A program made the position numbers and the translations under genes. This document shows, piece by piece, positions 57,968 through 64,000 of a stretch of 64,000 nucleotides of DNA. Positions within the stretch are counted from its first letter, which is position 1. Every line of letters begins with the position of its first letter. The stretch lies in assembly GCF_009177095.1 (NCBI RefSeq), contig NZ_AP021861.1, positions 6,430,501 to 6,494,500 on the forward strand. Direction: 5' to 3'. Source of the DNA: Lacipirellula parvula (GTDB taxonomy: Bacteria > Planctomycetota > Planctomycetia > Pirellulales > Lacipirellulaceae). The notes beneath the pieces were generated by a model. It saw only the letters and a list, made by a program, of their open reading frames with translations. It was not told the DNA's origin and did not search any database.

Positions 57968-58441
57968 CTAAGCCATCACCTGCGGTCCGCCGCGGAGCAC
58001 CGTGCTGACGACCTCGATCAGCACCCGCGACGCGGCCGGGTTGACGCGCTTGGCGCAACGGCCGATCGCCAGGTTCGCAGTCGCAACTTTGGCGACGACT
58101 TGCGACAACAACTCGGTGCCGGTGCCGTCTTCGTCGGAGCCGAACAGGTCGCCGACCTCGGCCGTCGCTGAGATGCAATCGAACTCGAAGACGCCGCTGG
58201 TCGCGACTCGAATCGGATTGGAGACGCCGCTCGGCGACGCCTGCATCGCGACGCCGACGAATATGTCATGGAACGCTTCTTGATTGCCGGCCTCGGTTCC
58301 CGCGTCGGCGAGTTCCGACGCAGGCAATGCGGCGCCGCTCGATTGATAGATCAGGTCGCCGATCTCGATCACTGTCAGTGCAGCGACCGGCAACACCACC
58401 GGATTCGTATCGCCGTACCGCCATCGCATTACGTTTGCCAT
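57968..58441 (-). CDS. Probable phage head decoration/capsid-cement protein
   Basis: 157 residues from ATG 58441 (MANVMRWRYGDTNPVVLPVA). The longer frame to 58678 runs through a repeat and is rejected. Beta-rich sequence with IEIGDLIYQSSG and VGVAMQASPSGVSNPIRVAT is characteristic of small decoration proteins that coat the capsid. Position between the protease and the major capsid gene supports this. Confidence 0.72.
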   Translation of the reverse strand: MANVMRWRYGDTNPVVLPVAALTVIEIGDLIYQSSGAALPASELADAGTEAGNQEAFHDIFVGVAMQASPSGVSNPIRVATSGVFEFDCISATAEVGDLFGSDEDGTGTELLSQVVAKVATANLAIGRCAKRVNPAASRVLIEVVSTVLRGGPQVMA

Positions 58442-58504
58442 TGCTCTTACCCCGTTAAAAACGAAAAATATCTTGTCTACAGTGCAGTCGAACCTCCCCT
58501 GTCT

Positions 58505-58581
58505 CCTTTGCGCCTTCGCGCCTTTGCGTGAGATCTGCTTCGAGAAGAAATGTCTCACGCAAAGGCGCGAAGGCGCAAAGA
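58505..58581. repeat. Simple hairpin of the modular family (copy 10)
   Basis: Only the inner hairpin is present: GCGCCTTCGCGCCTTTGCG pairs with GGCGCGAAGGCGC. The TTCG/CGAA change is matched on both arms relative to copy 1. Confidence 0.92.
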
Positions 58582-58595
58582 ATTCAGTGAAACAA

Positions 58596-59336
58596 CTAAG
58601 CCCGCACGCGAATCGCGCGGGCAAACTCTTCCGCCGTTTCGACGCGTACGCCGCGTTGGGCAAGCGCCCAGGGCTCACTTGATCGCGGTCGAGCCGCTTC
58701 GGTCGTTTCGCGGAGCGCTAGCTCTTGTCGCAGCGACGCTTCACGCGCGAGCGCCGCTTGTAGTTCAGTTTCCAAGCGATTGCCGCGAGCGATCGCTTGC
58801 TCAAGCACCGTCTGCTGCAAGCCGTCGTTCGTCGCGCCACTTGGCCGCTCTTCTTGCTCGAACAGGCCTCGCGTGGAAGCCGGATCGGCGACCAAATCGA
58901 CGCTTTGCACGTGGGTGATCGCCTCGACGAGCGAATGCGACCCGTCGCGCGTCAGCCGCGCAAGGACGTTGTGCGAGAAGCCGACGTTGCGCGGATTGTG
59001 CTGCGCATCCCACGCAAGTTGCTCGGCCACCGCGTGCTTCGGATTGAAGTGGAGATTGCCGAACAACCCCTCGTCGGGACGGAACTCAACCTGCCGAATG
59101 ACGCCAAGCCGATCGCGGTAGTCGCGCGGCGCAAGCGGCCCGCCTTGCGGGTGATTGACGTTCACCTTGGCGCCTTCGTACAGACCGACCGCCGCAGAAA
59201 GCGCCTCGGGCCGATACCGACGGCCGTTGAGCGATTCGAGCCCGATCAGCTTGACGCCCCGCAGGACGCCCGCCGCCCGATCGACCCGCAGCGTCACGCC
59301 GCGGGAATCGACGAACTCTTGTAGAACTTCTGTCAT
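58596..59336 (-). CDS. Phage prohead protease with C-terminal scaffold-like coiled coil
   Basis: 246 residues from ATG 59336 with AAAGGAG six bases upstream; an ATG 18 bases further upstream overlaps that site. VNVNHPQGGPLAPRDYRDRL, NVGFSHNVLARL and VQSVDLVADPASTRGLFE fit maturation proteases. The last 80 residues (QTVLEQAIARGNRLETELQA...LRQELALRE) form a coiled coil, as expected of a fused internal scaffold. It processes the capsid shell during assembly. A terminator-like hairpin stands just upstream. Confidence 0.8.
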   Translation of the reverse strand: MTEVLQEFVDSRGVTLRVDRAAGVLRGVKLIGLESLNGRRYRPEALSAAVGLYEGAKVNVNHPQGGPLAPRDYRDRLGVIRQVEFRPDEGLFGNLHFNPKHAVAEQLAWDAQHNPRNVGFSHNVLARLTRDGSHSLVEAITHVQSVDLVADPASTRGLFEQEERPSGATNDGLQQTVLEQAIARGNRLETELQAALAREASLRQELALRETTEAARPRSSEPWALAQRGVRVETAEEFARAIRVRA

Positions 59337-59364
59337 GTGATGCTCCTTTCCCATGGATGGAACG

Positions 59365-59419
59365 AAAAAAGCCTCGACGCCGACGCACGATTTTTAGATC
59401 GCACATCATCGTCGAGGCT
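59365..59419 (-). terminator. Terminator-like hairpin immediately upstream of the protease gene
   Basis: On the minus strand AGCCTCGACG (59419-59410) pairs with CGTCGAGGCT (59379-59370), followed by a run of T residues. Only about 25 bases remain to the start codon, so it could act as an attenuator rather than an operon end. Confidence 0.75.
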
Positions 59420-59471
59420 TGTCGTGATGCTCAGCCGCTCGCGGCTGGGCTCATTTCAATACCAGAACTAT

Positions 59472-59554
59472 GCAAATGACCAAATGACGAAACCCGAATG
59501 ACGAATGGCCAAACGCTTGCGTCCTCCCATTCGTCATTTATTCATTCGTCATTC
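59472..59554. repeat. Palindromic repeat, 'CGAATGACGAAACCC' variant (copy 6)
   Basis: Left arm AAATGACGAAACCCGAATG, right part CATTCGTCATTTATTCATTC. The right arm is degraded. The loop reads in the opposite orientation (CGCTTGCGTCCTC) to that of copies 1, 3 and 5. Confidence 0.8.
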
Positions 59555-59555
59555 C

Positions 59556-59738
59556 CTACCTCACCATCCGATCGACCGCCACTCGCAAATGTTGAATGTG
59601 GCCATCTTGCACGCTGAGCGTGATGCTGGCCGTGCCGTGGAACCCTTGCGTCTCGGCAGCGGCCAGCAACTTGGCGAACTCGGCCTGGGCCTGAGACCGC
59701 TTGTTCGTCTTCTCGGATAATTTTCTCGCTTGAATCAT
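59556..59738 (-). CDS. Small protein of the head module, DUF2292-like
   Basis: 60 residues: a basic N-terminal helix, then FHGTASITLSVQDGHIQHLR, a short beta pattern reminiscent of the DUF2292/YezD fold. The resemblance is weak. It lies between portal and protease genes in the same direction. Confidence 0.6.
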   Translation of the reverse strand: MIQARKLSEKTNKRSQAQAEFAKLLAAAETQGFHGTASITLSVQDGHIQHLRVAVDRMVR

Positions 59739-59849
59739 GCGTTCGATCCTAGCAAATTGAGTGGCCTAGTTTCGACACAAAAATTGGAAGAATTATTTGG
59801 TTGCGAGTATCGAGTTGCGAGCTTTGAGAAAGTGCGAAGCGGCCGAAAC

Positions 59850-61247
59850 TTACGGCTTGCTCTTCACTCTCGCCGCTCGCAACTCGTCGCTCGCTCCTTC
59901 CCAGTTCTTTTGCTCCTGGTCGTAATCGAGCCCCAGCCGCTGGCTCCACGTTTGCGGCGAGAGAATTCCCTTTTCAAACGCGATCTTCTCGACCTGCACT
60001 TCGCGCAGTTGGTCGCGCACATGCAGCGACGGCAGCGTGATTTGCACCTCGACGCGTTGTCGCACGTCGCGCGGCAGCCGCCCAGCTGCGGCGGCGTTCT
60101 CGATGACGCGCCACATCACCAGCAAGTCGTCGTTGCGAAGCGAAGCTTGCAGCCGCTCGAACATCTTCACCGCCGGCCCCTCGGCCACCAGCGTCGACGA
60201 GTAGTTCGCGTTCGACGCATCGGAAGTGAACATGAACTCCGGCATCACCAGCCGAGCGGCAATCGCACGCAATTCGGCCTGCAGCACCGTCACGAAGTTG
60301 CTCGCGTTCACTCCCGCCGCCGGGAAGTCGTACTCCAGCCCCGCCGGGGCATCGAGGATCGTCCCCGGCTCGTAGGTCGCCAGTCGGCGTGTGCGCCCCG
60401 TCGCGGGGCTAAAGCCTGAAGTACTGGAGCCGTCAGTGACAAACTGCTCGACGCCGTTACGCAGCGCGCTGCGATGCTTGCGAATCAGCGCGATCGCCGA
60501 CTGAATCTCCGCGACCGCGCTCATGTTCCGCAACAGTTTTTCCACTCGCCGCAAGTTCTTCCGCACCGGAAAATAGAGCGACAGCCCCCGCTTCACGTTG
60601 GCGTCGACATTTGCCTTACGATGCTGAATCTCGCCCGCCGCGATTGGTTCGCCGTCGACGTAGTAGCCGCGAACCGACTCGACGTCGTCACTTTCCGTGT
60701 GCACGCCGAACGACGCAGAGGGTTCTTGCGATAGCTCCTTCGGCGTCGAGACTTGCTCTGGCTCGATGAACCGCACCCGCGTCATGCCGTCGAGGCCGAC
60801 GAAAAACCGCAAAAAGGCTTCGCCGTCGCGATCCATCCGCCGCACGATCTCCTGCTGCCGCGCGTGCCAGGCATTGACGGACAGGAACTCGTTGAGCACC
60901 CCCTGCACTTCCGTCAGCAGCGCGGCCCCGGCTGCGGAGTCATCACGCAGCACCGCTCGGTAGACATGCCCGGAGCCCACGATGTAGCTGATGCGGTTCT
61001 CAACGCCGTTGATGGCGAACTCGTTCGTCGCGACGAGTCGTCGGCAATCGAGCCGCACCTCCGCCAACTGCGCCTCGTTAAGATACGGCAACCCCGCCCG
61101 CACAAAGCCGCCGCCGGCTTCGTTGAGATTGTTCCACCACATGCCGTCATCGTCGACATACGCCTCGCGCGGATCGACGAGCGCGTCCCACAGCGAGTCG
61201 ACCGCTTCGCTGACGCGCTGTTCGTACTGATCTAGATACTGTGTCAT
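59850..61247 (-). CDS. Phage portal protein
   Basis: 465 residues, with GGAGG nine bases before the ATG. DCRRLVATNEFAINGVENRI, IVRRMDRDGEAFLRFFVGLD and GYYVDGEPIAAGEIQH followed by the long helical NVDANVKRGLSLYFPVRKNL match portal proteins of the lambda/HK97 supergroup. PEFMFTSDASNANYSSTLVA is another portal-typical stretch. The dodecameric portal sits at one capsid vertex and passes DNA. Confidence 0.9.
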   Translation of the reverse strand: MTQYLDQYEQRVSEAVDSLWDALVDPREAYVDDDGMWWNNLNEAGGGFVRAGLPYLNEAQLAEVRLDCRRLVATNEFAINGVENRISYIVGSGHVYRAVLRDDSAAGAALLTEVQGVLNEFLSVNAWHARQQEIVRRMDRDGEAFLRFFVGLDGMTRVRFIEPEQVSTPKELSQEPSASFGVHTESDDVESVRGYYVDGEPIAAGEIQHRKANVDANVKRGLSLYFPVRKNLRRVEKLLRNMSAVAEIQSAIALIRKHRSALRNGVEQFVTDGSSTSGFSPATGRTRRLATYEPGTILDAPAGLEYDFPAAGVNASNFVTVLQAELRAIAARLVMPEFMFTSDASNANYSSTLVAEGPAVKMFERLQASLRNDDLLVMWRVIENAAAAGRLPRDVRQRVEVQITLPSLHVRDQLREVQVEKIAFEKGILSPQTWSQRLGLDYDQEQKNWEGASDELRAARVKSKP

Positions 61248-61292
61248 CGCGTACGCCTCCTCAACTTTGTCTCTGTTTCAATTCAAAAACTT

Positions 61293-61466
61293 GAACCGCC
61301 AAGGAAAGGCGATTTATTCTCCGTTCTCTTTGCGCCTTCGCGCCTTTGCGTGAGACCTGTCTTCTCCAAGAAGATCTCTCGCAAAGGCGCAGAGGCGCAA
61401 AGAAAACACAAAACCTGAAGGCAACTAGGTCGCTTTCGTCGTGCTCGTTGTGTCGTCGTGGTTCAA
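61293..61466. repeat. Modular palindrome (copy 11), arms mismatched
   Basis: GCGCCTTCGCGCC on the left but GGCGCAGAGGCGC on the right. Partial CCAAGG and inverse CACGACG modules are present. It lies between portal and terminase genes. Confidence 0.88.
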
Positions 61467-61481
61467 TTCCCCTTCGCTTGT

Positions 61482-63098
61482 TTAGTGGCTTAGCAAGTTG
61501 CTCCCGAGGCCGTCGTTGCAGCTGCCGGCCGTTGCTGCTCGCGCGAGGCGGATAGCCATTTCGAGGGCGTCGGGGCCGTCGTCGTGAGTTCCAAGCGGGA
61601 AGTCTCGCAGTTGATCGACCAGCAGCGTCGTCGAGGGGCTGGTGCCGCGAAATCGCAGTTGTCGCCGGGCGAGCCAGGGGCCGATGGTGCGGATGCGGAC
61701 GCGTTTGTTCGTGGTGTTGTGAATCTGCGAGGGTCGCCTGAAGCGCAGGGCGTACCCTACGAACGCTCGCTCGAATTCGTCGATCAGTAGTTCTTGATAT
61801 TGGTTCGCTTCGACCCCGAATGCGTCGAGTGGAAACTGATTCGCCAGCAGCACGCCCGCTTCGACCATCTCCGGCGTCGGCCGGCGGGCGAGGTCGGCCT
61901 CGACGAACATCACGCCGTGCGCGTCAATGCCGAGCACGACGAAGGCCGAGTAATCGCCATGCTGCGCGTCACTACCCTTGCTGGGATCGAGCGTCATCAC
62001 GAGTATCTGCAAGTTGTGCGGCCAGTCCTCGAACCAAATGTGCGCCCCGAAATAAGCCGCCGGCCATTCGCACTTCGACGGATCGATTGGCGAGTTTTGT
62101 TTCTCGCGCTCGAATGCGGCGGATCCCTCGTCGACGCCCATTTGCATGAGCGAGTACAAATCTTCATGCTCGGGCCAAAGCAGTTCGACCCCGGCGAGCA
62201 TCGCGTCACGACGCTCCTCGAAGAACGCGCGGGCGTTCGCCGTCGCCCACGGGTCGCGCGGATTCGCGTAGCGTTCCTCCCACGCGGCCCAGAGATCCAT
62301 CCGCTCCGGCCAACGCTCGATCGCGCGGAACAGCCGCGATCGCCAACCTGGCGAACGATCAAGCTCCATCGCGAGCGCGTCGCGATGGAGCGCTGTCGCA
62401 AAGTTCACGATGTTTGTCGAGCGGTCGCCCGCCTTCAGCAAGGCGCCGTGAAACCAATCGCGGCTCGCCTGCCGCTGCGACGCCGACGACATATGGGCGT
62501 CGTTTTGCAGGTCGTCGCAGATGATAAGCGTCGGTCGATGTTGCCGGAGCCGGCGACCGCGGAGATGCTGCCCGGTGCTGTAGGCTTCGATCACGACGCC
62601 GTTGGCGAGTTCGAGGCTCTCGGCACGCCAAACTCGCCCGCGGCCGATCGCGTGCGGATAATAGGCGGCGAGCAGGGCGTTGCTTTCGAGTTCCTTCCGC
62701 ACGTTGGCGAGATGAGTTCGCGCCTGACCGATGGTGTCGGAGACGATCCAAATATATGGCTCGCGTCCCTCGAGGGCGCACCGCAGCACGTAGGCAAGCG
62801 TGCCGAGCGTGCTCTTTGCACTGCCGCGCGGGCCGAGGACGTTGAGTTTGTTGCCGCGCGATGCGTCGCAGCGGTCGAGTTCGTCGCTCAGCCAACGATG
62901 CATCCGTGATGGCGGCAAGCGAAAGTGCGCGGGCAGTAGGCAACAGCCCCAATCGAGCAGCGGCAGCGATTGCCACTCCGCGGCAGTCGAGCGAATGACG
63001 CGCTGTACCAGGTCGTGCGACAAGGCGCGTAGGACGGCGCCCGTAAACGGCGACGATGGCGCCGAAGAAGTCTCTGCGATATGAGGTTCATGTTTCAT
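61482..63098 (-). CDS. Phage terminase large subunit
   Basis: 538 residues. The ATPase P-loop is GPRGSAKST (about 89-97) with Walker B TLIICDDLQND. The C-terminal nuclease has acidic residues in LVMTLDPSKGSDAQHGD, VFVEADLA and HDDGPDALEMA. It packages DNA into the head. Its ATG overlaps the stop of the upstream gene as ATGA, so the two are translationally coupled. Confidence 0.92.
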   Translation of the reverse strand: MKHEPHIAETSSAPSSPFTGAVLRALSHDLVQRVIRSTAAEWQSLPLLDWGCCLLPAHFRLPPSRMHRWLSDELDRCDASRGNKLNVLGPRGSAKSTLGTLAYVLRCALEGREPYIWIVSDTIGQARTHLANVRKELESNALLAAYYPHAIGRGRVWRAESLELANGVVIEAYSTGQHLRGRRLRQHRPTLIICDDLQNDAHMSSASQRQASRDWFHGALLKAGDRSTNIVNFATALHRDALAMELDRSPGWRSRLFRAIERWPERMDLWAAWEERYANPRDPWATANARAFFEERRDAMLAGVELLWPEHEDLYSLMQMGVDEGSAAFEREKQNSPIDPSKCEWPAAYFGAHIWFEDWPHNLQILVMTLDPSKGSDAQHGDYSAFVVLGIDAHGVMFVEADLARRPTPEMVEAGVLLANQFPLDAFGVEANQYQELLIDEFERAFVGYALRFRRPSQIHNTTNKRVRIRTIGPWLARRQLRFRGTSPSTTLLVDQLRDFPLGTHDDGPDALEMAIRLARAATAGSCNDGLGSNLLSH

Positions 63099-63586
63099 AA
63101 CGTTAAATCCTCCTCAGCAGTCGGCGCCGGCAAGGCGATGCGATCGCTGGAAGCTGCGGGCGGCGGCTCGCTCTTGCCGACGCATTCCGCCGCGATGTTG
63201 AGGAGTTGGGTCAATACCGCTTGCCGTCGCGCCGCGTCGGGAATCTCCGCGACGATGAGTTCGGCGATTCGCTGCAGCGCCTCGAACACCGCTGCCGGCA
63301 GACTCACGGCATCTTCCGGCCGTGCGCCGGTCCGCGCGTGTTGCTCAAGCCACCAAACGCTCGTTCGCCAGTTCTTCTCGTCGTTGGCGGCCTTGTGGAT
63401 GTTGCCCATGTGCCGGACGACCGCCTCGGCCTCCGATTGCAGCAGTTCCCGCGCGAGGGGCTCGTTCCGCTGCAGCTCTGCCTCGAGTTGCTCGGGAGTG
63501 CGGCCGACAAACTTCGCCGCCGTCGCGGGCGGGCAGCCGAGCCGGACGACGCCGCTGATTTTCGACTGTTCAGTTGGATCCAACAT
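63095..63586 (-). CDS. Probable phage terminase small subunit
   Basis: 163 residues. The N terminus EQSKISGVVRLGCPPATAAK plus FVGRTPEQLEAELQR resembles an HTH of small terminases, followed by helical oligomerisation regions. GGGGCGAC precedes the ATG. The assignment depends mainly on the ATGA overlap with the large subunit. Confidence 0.72.
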   Translation of the reverse strand: MLDPTEQSKISGVVRLGCPPATAAKFVGRTPEQLEAELQRNEPLARELLQSEAEAVVRHMGNIHKAANDEKNWRTSVWWLEQHARTGARPEDAVSLPAAVFEALQRIAELIVAEIPDAARRQAVLTQLLNIAAECVGKSEPPPAASSDRIALPAPTAEEDLTL

Positions 63587-63594
63587 GTCGCCCC

Positions 63595-64000
63595 TCAGTT
63601 CTCGGCGCCCACAAACTCAAATGACACCACCGCTCGCCCCGTCGAACTGCGATAACTTGGAAATCGCTTCGAACCGCTAGGGCTGGCGCCGCTCTTCTTC
63701 ACGTTCACCGTCCGCCACAGTGATGAGCGTTCGCAGTGGCGAATCAGCGCCGGGTGACTGCTGGTGACGTTGATGCGCAACCCCTCGACCCGATGGAGTT
63801 CCGCCACCGCCGCGACGACGCGCATGCCGATGCCCATCCCCTGATAATCAGGCAGCGTGACGATCCGCGTGAACCGCCGGTGATTACGCTTCGTGATCAC
63901 CGGCAGCGTCGCACAGAACGTCACCGGCTCGCCTTGCCAAGTCGCCAAGTAGCAGCGAGCGCCAGGCGTCAGCGAACCGCTCAGATAGTGATGACGCGCA
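63595..64000 (-). CDS. GNAT-family acetyltransferase, N terminus outside the window
   Basis: 135 codons are visible, open to the right edge; no start is seen. HHYLSGSLTPGARCYLATWQ precedes the beta-strand GEPVTFCATLPVI. The acetyl-CoA loop is in LPDYQGMGIGMRVVAAVAEL (Q-x3-G-x-G-M/A). A truncated reading from an internal TTG (63948) would lose the conserved N terminus. It lies eight bases from the next gene, so it is part of the head-module operon. The substrate is unknown. Confidence 0.82.
   Translation of the reverse strand, partial: ARHHYLSGSLTPGARCYLATWQGEPVTFCATLPVITKRNHRRFTRIVTLPDYQGMGIGMRVVAAVAELHRVEGLRINVTSSHPALIRHCERSSLWRTVNVKKSGASPSGSKRFPSYRSSTGRAVVSFEFVGAEN

Noticed and set aside
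61794-62909. 371-codon plus-strand frame
   Set aside because: Antisense to the terminase large subunit.

Overview
The window is GC-rich bacterial chromosome that looks planctomycetal, probably Pirellulales-like. The evidence is gene content: DUF1559 pseudopilin-like proteins with the H-x9-DG motif, PEP-CTERM proteins carrying dockerin-like EF-hand repeats, a MoxR/DUF58/BatA/VWA cluster beside a toroid-DUF4159 protein, BNR-4, DUF697 GTPases and a lysine-rich histone H1-like protein. No rRNA, tRNA, CRISPR array or classical insertion sequence was recognised.

Layout. 1-2766: glnE, cut by the left edge. 3026-12311: DUF4159 protein diverging from a MoxR, DUF58, BatA-type VWA and second VWA membrane protein series. 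12407-19151: quinone oxidoreductase, two adjacent DUF697 GTPases, a methyltransferase, and an uncharacterised protein with a periodic cysteine array. 19152-22125: a long non-coding stretch, then the primary sigma factor gene and its terminator. 22161-25835: a frameshifted BNR-4 gene, a porin and a DUF202 protein. 25929-29332: a cobalamin riboswitch followed by four tightly packed genes (pseudopilin-like protein, PEP-CTERM/dockerin protein, DUF5522 protein, PEP-CTERM surface protein). This is the most interesting locus. 30418-35180: methyltransferase, two related membrane proteins, a shikimate-dehydrogenase-like protein and bioD. 35428-43992: carbohydrate and central metabolism (GH57 glucanotransferase, galT, glgA, aminotransferase, inositol-phosphate synthase). 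44649-49168: histone H1-like protein, DEAD-box helicase, zinc-ribbon membrane protein, MBL hydrolase, nitroreductase. 49165-55784: PEP-CTERM protein, duplicated DUF1559 genes, flavin monooxygenase, HTH regulator. 56090-64000: a minus-strand phage head module (GNAT, probable small terminase, large terminase, portal, small protein, protease/scaffold, decoration, major capsid), with no tail, integrase or lysis gene visible.

The intergenic space is filled with dispersed palindromic repeats of at least eight families. Several are nested, with one palindrome inside another. Many copies differ in sequence but stay self-complementary, and some lie inside reading frames. They also lie between the phage head genes, which suggests that module is long resident. 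Most coding calls rest on motifs read by eye; no database search was run.
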